A DNA stretch of 64,000 nt from Pseudomonas fluorescens (GCF_001902145.1 NZ_MRST01000025.1:558001-622000), one strand, 5' to 3'. Shown: positions 42,877 through 52,189, numbered from the stretch's first letter. Numbers and translations: made by a program. Notes: generated by a model from the letters alone, not told the origin.

Positions 42877-43932
42877 ATGCCCAACCTCGCTTCCACCCAG
42901 CCCAACCGCGGCTGGGCGTTCTGGTGCAAACCTGCGCTGTTTCTCCTGGTGGCCTGCATCGGCCTCTACTATGTGAAGTGGTCGCCCTACTACCTCAAGG
43001 CGTTTGTAGCGGCCGACAACCACAGCATTGGCGCCTCGATTCTCAATGACCAGCAAAGCTCGCCTCTGGCGGCGGCGCTGGCCTATGCCCAGGTGTATTT
43101 CCTGGCCATCTGGAAAGCTGCCGTACTGGCAGTGATCCTCGGTTCATTGCTGCAGGTATTGATCCCCCGCGACTGGCTGCTGCGCCTGTTTGGCCGCGCC
43201 GGGCTGGGCTCGACCCTGCGCGGTGGGCTGTTCGCCCTGCCGGGGATGATGTGCAGCTGCTGCGCGGCCCCGGTAGCGGCGGGCATGCGCCGCCAGCAGG
43301 TGTCGGTCGGCGCGGCGCTGGCGTTCTGGATTGCCAACCCGGTATTGAACCCTGCCACATTGGTGTTCATGGGCTTTGTGCTGGGCTGGGGTTTCACCGC
43401 GCTGCGGCTGGTGGCGGGGATTGTGCTGGTGGTGGGCGTGTCCCTGGTGGCACAGCGCATTGCGCGCCCGGACCACGTGCCGGAAGCAGCACTGGAAGCC
43501 GTTGCCGACGTCAGCACGGTGGAGTCGCAGCCGTTCCTGAGCCGCTGGTTACGCACGCTGTGGCAGCTGTTCTGGAGCACTATCCCGGTGTATATCCTGG
43601 CGGTGCTGATCCTCGGCGCGGCGCGGGTGTGGCTGTTCCCCCATGTAGACGAGGCAATGGCCGACAGCCTGGTGTGGCTGGTGCCGCTGGCGATTGTGGG
43701 CACGCTGTTTGTGATTCCGACAGCGGCAGAGATTCCCATCGTACAAACCATGATGGCCCTGGGCATGGGCACCGGCCCAGCCGTGGCCTTGCTGATGACC
43801 CTGCCGAGCGTGAGCCTGCCGTCGCTGTTGATGTTGCGCAAGGATTTCGATGCGCGGGTGCTGGTGACGGTGGCCGGGTTGACCATGCTGGTGGGGGTGG
43901 TGTGTGGGTTGATTGGCGCAGTGATTCTTTAG
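42877..43932 (+). CDS. Permease of the ArsP/DUF318 type
   Basis: The 351-residue protein has about eight to ten membrane helices and the family motif LFALPGMMCSCCAAPVAAGM with two adjacent cysteines. FWIANPVLNPATLVFMGFVL and IPTAAEIPIVQTMMALGMGT are further conserved halves. ArsP exports organoarsenic compounds; other members have unknown cargo. No arsenic genes adjoin, apart from an ArsR-type regulator 37 kb away that lacks metal-type cysteine pairs. The role is therefore open. Confidence 0.85.
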   Translation: MPNLASTQPNRGWAFWCKPALFLLVACIGLYYVKWSPYYLKAFVAADNHSIGASILNDQQSSPLAAALAYAQVYFLAIWKAAVLAVILGSLLQVLIPRDWLLRLFGRAGLGSTLRGGLFALPGMMCSCCAAPVAAGMRRQQVSVGAALAFWIANPVLNPATLVFMGFVLGWGFTALRLVAGIVLVVGVSLVAQRIARPDHVPEAALEAVADVSTVESQPFLSRWLRTLWQLFWSTIPVYILAVLILGAARVWLFPHVDEAMADSLVWLVPLAIVGTLFVIPTAAEIPIVQTMMALGMGTGPAVALLMTLPSVSLPSLLMLRKDFDARVLVTVAGLTMLVGVVCGLIGAVIL

Positions 43933-44000
43933 ATTTTCAGTGGGGCTGATGGCCCCATCGCAGCATAGGTATCTACACAACTTCGAGGCGACGCTGGACC

Positions 44001-44023
44001 TGTGGCGAGGGAGCTTGCTCCCG
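44001..44023. repeat. Single REP (GGCGAGGGAGC-type)
   Basis: The REP begins TGTGGCGAGGGAGCTTGC and continues with TCCCG; no inverted partner was seen nearby. Confidence 0.75.
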
Positions 44024-44072
44024 TGATGGCCTGACATCCGACGCTGATCTAACTGATGCGCCGCGATCCAAA

Positions 44073-44516
44073 TGTGGGAGCTGGCTTGCCTGCGAAGACG
44101 GTCTTACAGCCAACTGGGATGTTGGATCAGAGCGCGTACATATCCGTTATTTAGGTAACGGCCACTTAGGGTTCCGCCCTGACGGCGGCTCACTTTTGAA
44201 AAGCGCAAAAGTAAGCAAAACGCTCTTGCCCCACCACTCGGCACCTCGCCCAGGCTCGGTGTGCCCGTAATCCGCCAGTGATTTGGGGGGCCGCCGCCAC
44301 GCGCCATCCATGGCGCGGGGCGGCTAAACCGGCATCCCTGCCGGTTTACCCCCCAAATCACTGTCGAATTCCGGCCAGCGTGGTTTAACGGGGCGCCTAA
44401 GATCAAGATCAAAAGCAGATCAAGATCAAGAGCGCCTCGCTTCGCATCGTGGTTACCGTTGAGCGCTACAGAGTTGTGTAGATATCTATGCCCATCGCAG
44501 GCAAGCCAGCTCCCAC
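44073..44516 (-). repeat. REP-bounded composite repeat, copy 1
   Basis: The roughly 445-bp unit is bounded by inverted GTGGGAGCTGGCTTGCC REPs and matches 52853..53302 in reverse. The core at 44277..44362 has perfect 14-bp arms AGTGATTTGGGGGG and CCCCCCAAATCACT around two further hairpins: a GCGCCAT/ATGGCGC stem and an AAACCGGCA/TGCCGGTTT stem. It would fold as a three-way junction. Confidence 0.85.
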
Positions 44517-44542
44517 CCTTTGAAGTGTAAATACATACAAAG

Positions 44543-44565
44543 GTGGGAGTTGGCTTGCGATGGCG
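44543..44565. repeat. Single REP (GTGGGAGTTGG-type)
   Basis: GTGGGAGTTGGCTTGCGATG lies immediately downstream of mnmH, whose stop codon is at 44575. Confidence 0.75.
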
Positions 44566-44574
44566 TCCTAAAAG

Positions 44575-45678
44575 TCACCCCACCCGGGCCGCCCGCTCAC
44601 GCAAATACTCCACCACCGCACCCTGCTCCCCGGCAAACTCGATACGCGCGCCCTTGCTCTCGCGCTGGAACGCATACATCGGGTCGTAATACTCACGCAG
44701 CAAACCTTCAATCCATACCCGATGCAGCTCCACTGCGCCGCTGCGTGCCTGTTCAGCCAGGGCATCCTGCAACACCGCCTGCAACCGCTGGAAACGCTCG
44801 CCCCCTAGTCGCTTGTGAATATTGGCCAGGCTCTGGGTCAGGCGCTCGGCAAATAATCGCTGGCCGGTTTCCCCAAACACATCAATGAACTCGGCGCACA
44901 GGTCTACTACGTAATCCTTCAGGATGCGCTCGACACGGCCCTCAACGCTGTCTTCCAGCCACACCATAGGAAACGTCTGCATGCCCTTGTGCAATGGCAA
45001 CGGCAGCGCACAACTGCCGATCATGCGGCTCTCGTCCTCGACCACAAACTGCTCGAGACCGCCCGCGCGTTTCTTCAGCAAATCCACCGCCAGGCGATTT
45101 TCGAAGTCGATATTGGAGGGTTGCGCCGTGGCGCGCTTGCCGAAGCTGGAACCGCGATGGTTGGCGTGCCCTTCCAAATCCAGGGCATTGCGCAGTTGGC
45201 CGAGCACTTCGGTCTTGCCGGTGCCGGTCATGCCGCCCAGCAGTACGAAATCACACTGGGCAGTCGCCTGCTCCAGGGTCTCCAGCAGGAAGGTGCGCAT
45301 GGCCTTGTAGCCACCGCCGACGCGGGGGTATTCGATGCCCGCTTCGGTTTTCAACCATTGCTGCACGATCTGCGAACGCAGGCCGCCCCGAAAGCAGTAC
45401 AGGTAGCCATTGGGGTTAGCCTGGGCAAACTGCGCCCACTGTTCGATGCGCTCGGCCTTGATTGCCCCCGACACCAGTTCATGCCCCAGCACGATTGCCG
45501 CTTGCTGGCCTTGCTGCTTGTAACAGGTGCCGACCCGCTGGCGCTCATCGTCGGTCATCAGCGGCAGGTTGATCACCCCGGGGAACGCGCCCTTGGTGAA
45601 TTCGACCGGCGCGCGGGTATCCATCATCGGGCGGTCGTTGAGGAAAATGTCGCGGTAATCGGTGATGTCCGTCGCCAT
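44575..45678 (-). CDS. mnmH: tRNA 2-selenouridine synthase
   Basis: The 367-residue enzyme replaces sulphur with selenium at the wobble uridine of some tRNAs, through a geranylated intermediate. An N-terminal rhodanese domain (DTRAPVEFTKGAFPGVINLP) has the catalytic Cys in YLYCFRGGLRSQIVQQWL. A P-loop GGMTGTGKTEVLGQL lies in the C-terminal half. The start is the ATG at 45678, which shares one base with the selD stop (TGATG), so the genes are coupled. SelD supplies selenophosphate. An upstream TTG is less likely. Confidence 0.95.
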   Translation of the reverse strand: MATDITDYRDIFLNDRPMMDTRAPVEFTKGAFPGVINLPLMTDDERQRVGTCYKQQGQQAAIVLGHELVSGAIKAERIEQWAQFAQANPNGYLYCFRGGLRSQIVQQWLKTEAGIEYPRVGGGYKAMRTFLLETLEQATAQCDFVLLGGMTGTGKTEVLGQLRNALDLEGHANHRGSSFGKRATAQPSNIDFENRLAVDLLKKRAGGLEQFVVEDESRMIGSCALPLPLHKGMQTFPMVWLEDSVEGRVERILKDYVVDLCAEFIDVFGETGQRLFAERLTQSLANIHKRLGGERFQRLQAVLQDALAEQARSGAVELHRVWIEGLLREYYDPMYAFQRESKGARIEFAGEQGAVVEYLRERAARVG

Positions 45679-46712
45679 CAAATCACCTCAACCGCGTTGG
45701 TCTGTCGCTCCAGCAGTTCACCGATAGGCTCAAGGGCCAGGCCCAGCTCGGCGGCCACGGCGTGGAACTCGGCATCACCTGCCGGGGTAACGGCGATCAG
45801 CAGGCCACCGCTGGTCTGGGGGTCGCACAGCACGCGCTTGTGCAGCTCCTGCACACGCCCCAGCTTGCTGGCGTAGCTTTCAAAGTTGCGCAAGGTGCCA
45901 CCCGGCACACAGCCCTGGTCCAGGTAATACTCCACCCCTGGCAGACGCGGAACCTTTGCATAGTCGATACGGGCAGTCAGGCCACTGCCATCAGCCATTT
46001 CCACCAGGTGGCCGAGCAGGCCGAAACCGGTGACATCGGTCATGGCCGTCACACCGGCCAACTTACCGAAACGGCTGCCCGGCTTGTTGAGGGTGCACAT
46101 CCAGTCACGCGCCAGGCCGATATCCGCCTCGCGCAGCTTGCCCTTCTTCTCGGCGGTGGTGAGGATGCCGATGCCCAGGGGCTTGGTCAGGTACAGGCGG
46201 CAACCGGCGGTGGCCGTGTCGTTACGCTTCATATGGCGCTTTTGCACGATGCCGGTCACGGCCAGGCCGAAGATCGGCTCCGGCGCGTCGATGGAATGCC
46301 CGCCCGCAAGTGGAATGCCAGCTGCGTCGCACACTGCCCGACCGCCGCGAATCACTTCGCGTGCAATCTCCGGGGCCAGCACGTTGACTGGCCAGCCGAG
46401 AATGGCGATGGCCATCAAGGGATCGCCGCCCATGGCGTAGATGTCGCTGATGGCGTTGGTGGCAGCAATGCGGCCGAAGTCGAACGGGTCGTCGACTATC
46501 GGCATGAAAAAGTCCGTGGTGGACACCACGCCGCGCTCGTCGTCGATGGCGTATACCGCCGCATCGTCGCGGGAGGCATTGCCCACCCACAGGTTGGGGT
46601 CGAGGTTCTGTGCACCGCTGCCCGCAAGGATCACTTCCAGGACCTGGGGCGAAATCTTGCAACCGCAACCCGCACCGTGGCTGTACTGGGTAAGGCGAAT
46701 CGGCTCGTTCAT
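45678..46712 (-). CDS. selD: Selenide, water dikinase
   Basis: The 344-residue enzyme makes selenophosphate from selenide and ATP, feeding mnmH and possibly selenoproteins. The N-terminal YSHGAGCGCKISP holds the catalytic Cys16 and Lys19. DDAAVYAIDDERGVVSTTDF binds metal and ATP, and GGHSIDAPEPIFGLAVTG is typical. GAGG lies six bases before the ATG at 46712; longer starts are rejected. It is translationally coupled to mnmH. No tRNA-Sec or SelA/SelB genes occur here. Confidence 0.95.
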   Translation of the reverse strand: MNEPIRLTQYSHGAGCGCKISPQVLEVILAGSGAQNLDPNLWVGNASRDDAAVYAIDDERGVVSTTDFFMPIVDDPFDFGRIAATNAISDIYAMGGDPLMAIAILGWPVNVLAPEIAREVIRGGRAVCDAAGIPLAGGHSIDAPEPIFGLAVTGIVQKRHMKRNDTATAGCRLYLTKPLGIGILTTAEKKGKLREADIGLARDWMCTLNKPGSRFGKLAGVTAMTDVTGFGLLGHLVEMADGSGLTARIDYAKVPRLPGVEYYLDQGCVPGGTLRNFESYASKLGRVQELHKRVLCDPQTSGGLLIAVTPAGDAEFHAVAAELGLALEPIGELLERQTNAVEVI

Positions 46713-46758
46713 GGGGGACCTCAAGCTATCAAGTGGGCCGATTCTAGCAGACAGCAAA

Positions 46759-46792
46759 AGGCCGGCTGGGCTCTTGTGAGCACAGCCGGCCT
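46759..46792 (-). terminator. Rho-independent terminator of terC
   Basis: AGGCCGGCTG and CAGCCGGCCT form a 10-bp stem. On the minus strand it is followed by TTTTGCTGT, 14 bp after the terC stop codon, and separates terC from selD. Confidence 0.85.
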
Positions 46793-46805
46793 GTTTGTTC
46801 AGCGG

Positions 46806-47555
46806 TTACTGGCGCGCAGCGAGCAAACGTGCGTGCCGGTTACGCCGGGCGATGTTCAAGCATTCGATCGCCGCCGAGAACGCCATGGCCGCGTACACGT
46901 AGCCTTTTGGTACGTGGGCGCCGAAGCCTTCGGCGATCAGCGTCATGCCGATCATGATCAAGAAGCCCAGGGCCAGCATCACCACGGTCGGGTTGTCGTT
47001 GATGAACTTGGCCAACGGTTCAGCGGCCACCAGCATCACGATCACCGAGACCACCACGGCAATGATCATGATCGGCAAGTGCTCGGTCATGCCCACGGCG
47101 GTGATGATGCTATCGATGGAGAACACCAGGTCGAGCATCAGGATCTGGCCGATGGCGGCGGCAAAGCCGATGGTCACCGTGTTGCTGACGGTTGCCTTCT
47201 CTTCAGGCTCCGGGTCCATGCTGTGATGGATCTCGGTGGTCGCCTTCCACACCAGGAACAGGCCACCGGCGATCAGGATCATGTCCTTCCACGAGAACGC
47301 CTGGCCGAACACTTCGAACACCGGCGTCGTCAATTGCACGATGAATGCGATGGTGCTCAGCAGGCCCAGGCGCAATATCAACGCCATGCTGATACCAATG
47401 CGCCGCGCCTTGGCCCGGTGCTTCTCCGGCAGTTTGTTGGTGAGGATCGAGATAAAGATCAGGTTATCGATGCCCAGCACGATTTCCATGACGATCAAGG
47501 TAGCCAATGCGACCCAGGCGGTGGGGCTGGCGGCCAGTTGTAAAAGGTAATCCAT
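46806..47555 (-). CDS. TerC family membrane protein
   Basis: The 249-residue protein has about seven membrane helices with the TerC signature: LIVMEIVLGIDNLIFISIL and the second acidic helix LMLDLVFSIDSIITAVGM. The buried Asp residues of such repeats are thought to carry ions; some TerC proteins export Mn2+ to load secreted enzymes, others relate to tellurite. No ter cluster is present, so a metal-export role is more likely. A terminator follows and a small lipoprotein gene precedes it. Confidence 0.92.
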   Translation of the reverse strand: MDYLLQLAASPTAWVALATLIVMEIVLGIDNLIFISILTNKLPEKHRAKARRIGISMALILRLGLLSTIAFIVQLTTPVFEVFGQAFSWKDMILIAGGLFLVWKATTEIHHSMDPEPEEKATVSNTVTIGFAAAIGQILMLDLVFSIDSIITAVGMTEHLPIMIIAVVVSVIVMLVAAEPLAKFINDNPTVVMLALGFLIMIGMTLIAEGFGAHVPKGYVYAAMAFSAAIECLNIARRNRHARLLAARQ

Positions 47556-47586
47556 AGGTCAGTCCTGACGTGGTAGTGCTGGGGAA

Positions 47587-47838
47587 TTAGGTTTCTTTGG
47601 TGCCGGATTCAGCGGCGTTTTCGGCGTCTTTTTCCTGCTTCTCAGGGCTGATCAAGCCCTGGGTTGCTTCACTCAATGCCTGCTCGGCGGCCTTGTGGGT
47701 GTCGTCGATGGCCTGCTTGGCCGACTCGGTGGCTTTGCCCAACACCTGTTGCGCGCTCTTCTCGACTTGATCGCAGCCGCTGACCCCTATCAATGAAAGC
47801 GCAAGCAACGACGCCGCGCCCAGGGAATTGAGTTTCAT
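47587..47838 (-). CDS. Small lipoprotein, function unknown
   Basis: The 83-residue protein has a signal peptide with lipobox LIGVSGC. A helical Lys/Ala/Glu/Gln-rich stretch follows (QVLGKATESAKQAIDDTHKA, AEQALSEATQGL) with the heptad look of a coiled coil, then a charged tail. I recognise no specific family. It lies 31 bp upstream of terC on the same strand and may share its promoter. Confidence 0.78.
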   Translation of the reverse strand: MKLNSLGAASLLALSLIGVSGCDQVEKSAQQVLGKATESAKQAIDDTHKAAEQALSEATQGLISPEKQEKDAENAAESGTKET

Positions 47839-47972
47839 GATGTATTCCTCGTTAGAACCATTGGGTCCAAGTAGTGGCCCCTCGATAGCGTGGCATTCTA
47901 TGCAGGCGAACAGTTCAGTAAAATTCGTATTTTTCTCGCGTATACTTCGGTTTTTACGAAGTGTAGACCGCC

Positions 47973-48875
47973 ATGCTCAATTATCGACAACTGCATTACT
48001 TCTGGGTGGTGGCCAAGACCGGCAGCATCGTACGCGCCTGTGAGCAGTTGAACCTCACACCGCAGACCATCAGCGGGCAGATCAGCCTGTTGGAGCAGAC
48101 CTTCGGTATTGCCCTGTTTCAGCGGGTCGGGCGCCAGCTTGAACTGACCGAAGCCGGGCGCCAGGCGCTTCCCTACGCCGAGCAGATGTTCCAGACCGGC
48201 AATGAACTGGAGGCGATGCTGCGCGCCCAGCCTGACGAGCAGCAAATCCCGTTCAGGGTCGGGGTGGCGGATGTGGTGCCCAAATCCATTGTGTACCGGT
48301 TGATCGCGCCGACCATGGAATTGAGCGAACCGATCCGCATCACCTGCCGTGAAGACAAACTCGAACGTTTACTGGCCGACCTGGCGATCCAGCGCCTGGA
48401 CCTGGTGATTTCCGACAGTCCCATGCCCACGCACTTGGACATCAAGGGCTACAGCCAGAAGCTGGGAGAATGCGGTATCAGTTTTTTCGCCACCCAGGCG
48501 TTGGCTGACCAGCATGGGGGGGATTTCCCACAGTGTTTGCAGGGCGCACCGCTGCTGATCCCGGGCGCTGAGACCGTGGTGCGCAGCCGTTTGCAGCGCT
48601 GGTTTGCCGAACAGCAGATTCAACCCCGCATCATCGGCGAGTTCGACGACAGCGCCTTGATGCAGGCCTTCGGGCAATCCGGCAGCGGGATTTTTATCGC
48701 GCCCAGCGTGATCGCCGACGAGGTGGTGCGCCAATACGGCGTGGCGCTGATCGGCCAGACCGATGCAGTGACCGAGTCGTTTTATGCGATCTCGGTAGAG
48801 CGCAAGGTCAAGCACCCCGGCATTGTGGCAATTACCGAGGGTGCCCGGCGGGAGTTGTTTACCGCCCTGCCCTGA
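47973..48875 (+). CDS. nhaR: LysR family transcriptional activator NhaR
   Basis: This 300-residue LysR-type regulator shows the NhaR N-terminus: MLNYRQLHYFWVVAKTGSIV, then LNLTPQTISGQISLLEQTFG. An effector domain follows (RVGVADVVPKSIVYRLIAPT, RLDLVISDSPMPTHLDIKGY). NhaR in E. coli activates the Na+/H+ antiporter gene nhaA in response to Na+. No nhaA lies beside it here. The antiporter-type gene at 59798 is 11 kb away, and any link is guesswork. Confidence 0.85.
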   Translation: MLNYRQLHYFWVVAKTGSIVRACEQLNLTPQTISGQISLLEQTFGIALFQRVGRQLELTEAGRQALPYAEQMFQTGNELEAMLRAQPDEQQIPFRVGVADVVPKSIVYRLIAPTMELSEPIRITCREDKLERLLADLAIQRLDLVISDSPMPTHLDIKGYSQKLGECGISFFATQALADQHGGDFPQCLQGAPLLIPGAETVVRSRLQRWFAEQQIQPRIIGEFDDSALMQAFGQSGSGIFIAPSVIADEVVRQYGVALIGQTDAVTESFYAISVERKVKHPGIVAITEGARRELFTALP

Positions 48876-48879
48876 TCGC

Positions 48880-50034
48880 TCAGGCATTGAGCGCCGTGGG
48901 TTTGGCGGTCATCAGCCACAGTGCGAGCAGGATCGACACCAGGATAAAACCCGAAGCGGCAAACCCCAGGCTGCCCAGGCCCAGGGTGTCGATGACATGC
49001 CCACCCACCATCGCACCCACGCCGATGCCGAGGTTGGCGCCGGCAATGTTCAGCGACGCCGCAAACGCTGGCGCATGGGGCGCGGCCTTCATCAAGCGCA
49101 CATGGCTGACCAGGAACATCGCCGCCTGGGTCACGCCCCACACTGCCATCGCCGCCGCCAGGCCGATGGTGGAGTGAATTGCCGGCACCACCGCCACCAT
49201 GCCCGCAATCATGAACCCGCAGAACACCATGGACGCGATCAATGGGTGACGATCCACGGCACGTCCGCCCAGGGAGTTGCCGATCAGCCCGACCGCGCCA
49301 AAGCCCATCAGGCACCAGCCCACCAACGTACCGTCGAACCCGGCCAGGCGCTCAAGCATGTCCGCCAGGTACGTATAGGCGGTGAACATGCCACTGAACA
49401 CCAGGATCGACAGCAGGATATGCCCCTGCATCACCGGGCTGCGCAGGATCTTGAATTGTGAGCGCAAGCTGGCCTGCTGGTGCTTGGCCTGCGTAGCCGG
49501 CAGGTAGAGATACAGCAGCAACGCCTTGGCCAGGGCAATCACCGCGAGCACGGCAAACGCGGTGCGCCAGCCGAACATATCGGAAATCAGCGTGCCCACC
49601 GGAATACCAAACACGGTGGCGCAAACTATGCCAAAACCGATTTTTTCAATCGCACGCCCGGCGAACTCAGGGCCGACAATGTCTACCGCCGTTTCGCTGG
49701 CCAGGGCCCAGAACACGGGCAAGCCCAGGGCGGGGATCAAACGGGCCACGGCCATCACCCAGATATTCGGCGCCAATGCCGCCACCGTATTGGCCGCTGC
49801 AAACATGATCAGGATGCTGATAAACAGACGCTTGCGTGGGAACCGCGCGCAGTACGCGGTGAGGAACGGGCCGAACGCGGCCACGGTGAACGCGAACAAT
49901 GTCACCAGCAGCCCGGCCTGGGACACACTGACGTTCAGGTCCCGAGCAATCGACGGCAACAGGCCGACGATGACGAATTCTGTGGTCAGCACGGTAAAAC
50001 CGGCGGCTGACAGCAGCAAGATAGGAAACAACAT
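48880..50034 (-). CDS. MFS transporter, DHA1 efflux type
   Basis: The 384-residue protein has 12 membrane helices in the manner of AraJ/YdhP-type sugar or drug exporters: FVIVGLLPSIARDLNVSVSQ, FGPFLTAYCARFPRKRLFIS, then PALGLPVFWALASETAVD. The ATG at 50034 is chosen because GGAG lies six bases upstream; the long N-terminal frame beyond it shows no family match. It converges with nhaR. The substrate is unknown. Confidence 0.86.
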   Translation of the reverse strand: MLFPILLLSAAGFTVLTTEFVIVGLLPSIARDLNVSVSQAGLLVTLFAFTVAAFGPFLTAYCARFPRKRLFISILIMFAAANTVAALAPNIWVMAVARLIPALGLPVFWALASETAVDIVGPEFAGRAIEKIGFGIVCATVFGIPVGTLISDMFGWRTAFAVLAVIALAKALLLYLYLPATQAKHQQASLRSQFKILRSPVMQGHILLSILVFSGMFTAYTYLADMLERLAGFDGTLVGWCLMGFGAVGLIGNSLGGRAVDRHPLIASMVFCGFMIAGMVAVVPAIHSTIGLAAAMAVWGVTQAAMFLVSHVRLMKAAPHAPAFAASLNIAGANLGIGVGAMVGGHVIDTLGLGSLGFAASGFILVSILLALWLMTAKPTALNA

Positions 50035-50274
50035 GAAAACTCCAGAAACGACGACATCAACGACAGCCCGAAGGGCCCGCTGACGGGAGGAAAGATGAGA
50101 GGGGTAAATCTTAACAGAACATGTCCGGATTTGACCAAGTCCGACTGAAACGGGTGACGGAATGCCGCAGCAAACGAGACGTGTCCTACAGCATGCTAGA
50201 CTTCGCGCCTGCTTCCTACAGTACTTTCTGCCTGCAATGCTGTGCCCTACTAAAAAAACTAGAGACAACTCTTT

Positions 50275-51495
50275 ATGACTGCTGCCCCTTCCCTGTTGCA
50301 ACGTTTAATGCGCGTCAGCCTGGTCACCCAAATTGTCATCGGCCTGATTGCCGGGATCGTGTTGGCCTTGCTGTTCCCCGAGGCCGCGCGCGCCACCGGT
50401 TTTATCGGCAAGGTGTTTGTCACGGCGCTGAAGGCTGTCGCGCCGATCCTGGTGTTTGTGCTGGTCATGGCCTCGATTGCCAACCATAAGCATGGCCAGG
50501 AAACCCATATCCGGCCGATCCTGTTCCTGTATCTGCTCGGCACCTTTGCCGCCGCCGTGGTGGCGGTGGTTGCCAGCACGATGTTTCCGTCGTTCCTGGT
50601 ACTGGCTACCCATGACGCCACGGTGAGTGCTCCCGGTGGCATCGGCGAAGTGTTGCAAAGCCTGCTGCTCAGTGTGGTGGATAACCCGGTCAGCGCACTG
50701 ATGAACGCCAACTTCATCGGTATCCTCGCCTGGGCCATTGGCATGGGCATCGCCATTCGCCATGCGGGTGAAACCACCCGCACGGTATTGGACGACCTGT
50801 CCAACGGCGTCACCCTGATCGTGCGCGTGGTCATCCGCTTCGCCCCGCTGGGTATCTTTGGCCTGGTGGCCTCCACCCTGGCCACCTCGGGTTTCGGCGC
50901 CCTGCTCGGCTATGCCCACCTGCTGGCCGTGCTGATCGGCTGCATGTTGTTCGTGGCGCTGGTGATCAACCCGGCCATCGTGTTCTGGAAACTGCGCCGC
51001 AACCCCTATCCGCTGGTGCTGATGTGCCTGCGCGAAAGCGGCATCACCGCGTTTTTCACCCGCAGCTCGGCGGCGAACATTCCGGTCAACCTGGCACTGA
51101 GCAAACGCCTGGGGCTGCATGAGGACACCTATTCGGTGTCGATCCCACTCGGAGCCACCATCAACATGGCCGGCGCCGCCATCACTATCACCGTGCTGAC
51201 CCTGGCGGCCGTGCACACCCTCGGCATCGCCGTGGACCTGCCGACCGCAGTGCTGCTCAGCGTAGTCGCTGCGGTGTGTGCCTGCGGTGCGTCGGGGGTG
51301 GCGGGTGGTTCGCTGCTGTTGATTCCCCTGGCGTGCAGCCTGTTTGGCATCCCCAGTGAAATCGCCATGCAGGTAGTGGCCGTCGGTTTCATCATCGGCG
51401 TGCTGCAGGATTCGGCAGAAACCGCACTCAACTCGTCTACCGATGTGCTGTTTACGGCGGCGGCGTGTCTGGGCAAGGAAGAACAGGCCGCTTAA
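50275..51495 (+). CDS. sstT: Serine/threonine:Na+ symporter SstT
   Basis: The 406-residue dicarboxylate/amino-acid:cation symporter family protein takes up serine and threonine with Na+. Family marks are VAPILVFVLVMASIANHKHG, RSSAANIPVNLALSKRLGL, the serine-rich hairpin, and IPLGATINMAGAAITITVLT, followed by DSAETALNSSTDVLFTA near the end. The subfamily is chosen by overall resemblance to SstT. A bidirectional terminator follows 12 bp after the stop. Confidence 0.9.
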   Translation: MTAAPSLLQRLMRVSLVTQIVIGLIAGIVLALLFPEAARATGFIGKVFVTALKAVAPILVFVLVMASIANHKHGQETHIRPILFLYLLGTFAAAVVAVVASTMFPSFLVLATHDATVSAPGGIGEVLQSLLLSVVDNPVSALMNANFIGILAWAIGMGIAIRHAGETTRTVLDDLSNGVTLIVRVVIRFAPLGIFGLVASTLATSGFGALLGYAHLLAVLIGCMLFVALVINPAIVFWKLRRNPYPLVLMCLRESGITAFFTRSSAANIPVNLALSKRLGLHEDTYSVSIPLGATINMAGAAITITVLTLAAVHTLGIAVDLPTAVLLSVVAAVCACGASGVAGGSLLLIPLACSLFGIPSEIAMQVVAVGFIIGVLQDSAETALNSSTDVLFTAAACLGKEEQAA

Positions 51496-51506
51496 AACAG
51501 CCCCAT

Positions 51507-51551
51507 AAAAAAGCCCGGTGCCGTTCGTAGAGAACAGCACCGGGCTTTTTT
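51507..51551. terminator. Bidirectional terminator between sstT and the DUF1993 gene
   Basis: AGCCCGGTGC and GCACCGGGCT form a 10-bp stem, preceded by AAAAA and followed by TTTTTT, so it can stop transcription from both convergent genes. Confidence 0.9.
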
Positions 51552-51563
51552 GTGCCTGCCGGT

Positions 51564-52073
51564 TTAGAACGCGCCCATGTAATCGCGCTTGCCCACTTCC
51601 ACACCGTTATGACGCAGCAGCGCATAAGCGGTGGTGACGTGGAAGAAGAATTGCGGCAGGCCGTAGGTCAGCAGGTAGGACTGGCCGCTGAAGCGCTTCT
51701 CTTTCGGGGTGCCGGGGCGGGTGACGATCTCGATGCCTTCCTTGCCGTCGATCTGCTCGGGCTTGATGGTGTCGACAAAGGCCAGGACCTTGGCGATCAG
51801 CGCTTGCAGGTCGGCAAAAGTGACTTCGCTGTCTTCGTACTTCGGTACTTCGATCTCGGCCAGGCGTGCCGACACTCCTTTGGCGAAGTCCACGGCGATC
51901 TGCACCTGGCGCACCAACGGGAACATGTCCGGGAACAGGCGCGCTTGCAGCAAGGCGCTGGGCTCGATGTTCTTGGCGCTGGCGTGGGCTTCAGCTTTGT
52001 TCAGCACATCGCTGAGGGCGTTGAGCATTTGCTTGAAGACCGGGATGGAAGCGGCGTACAGGGAAATAGTCAT
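51564..52073 (-). CDS. DUF1993 family protein
   Basis: The 169-residue soluble protein resembles the DUF1993 family: MTISLYAASIPVFKQMLNAL, ARLFPDMFPLVRQVQIAVDF and YLLTYGLPQFFFHVTTAYAL, with LLRHNGVEVGKRDYMG at the end. The pattern recalls the four-helix DinB-like fold, though its metal ligands are not evident. The function is unknown. It converges with sstT at a shared terminator and is divergent from the YceH gene. Confidence 0.85.
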   Translation of the reverse strand: MTISLYAASIPVFKQMLNALSDVLNKAEAHASAKNIEPSALLQARLFPDMFPLVRQVQIAVDFAKGVSARLAEIEVPKYEDSEVTFADLQALIAKVLAFVDTIKPEQIDGKEGIEIVTRPGTPKEKRFSGQSYLLTYGLPQFFFHVTTAYALLRHNGVEVGKRDYMGAF

Positions 52074-52189
52074 GACAGTCTCACGGTAATGGCGGGGTTG
52101 GAACCAGCCGCGATTATAGCCATGCCTGGCGCTTGTCTTTTATTTTTTCAAGCTTAGGCTAAGGGGCTTCACTGCATAGGGAAAGCGCG

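Larger units (their letters stand above)
43933..44574. repeat. Repeat-filled intergenic region
   Basis: No supported gene lies here. The region has a REP (44001..44023), the REP-bounded composite repeat (44073..44516), and a lone REP at 44543..44565. The sequence ATAGGTATCTACACAACT (43965..43982) recurs inverted with one change at 44472..44489. Runs of GATCTT-like hexamers lie near 44400..44430. Confidence 0.8.

Noticed and set aside
44104..44412. A 102-residue frame beginning MILILGAPLNHAG, with a similar frame at 52971..53324
   Set aside because: Both lie wholly inside the composite repeat, run through its palindromic core, and lack a ribosome-binding site. Their resemblance follows from the repeat DNA and does not show a protein under selection.
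45678..46712. A selenoprotein system beside selD
   Set aside because: No tRNA-Sec, selA, selB or formate dehydrogenase gene is seen; the selD-mnmH coupling points to tRNA selenation.
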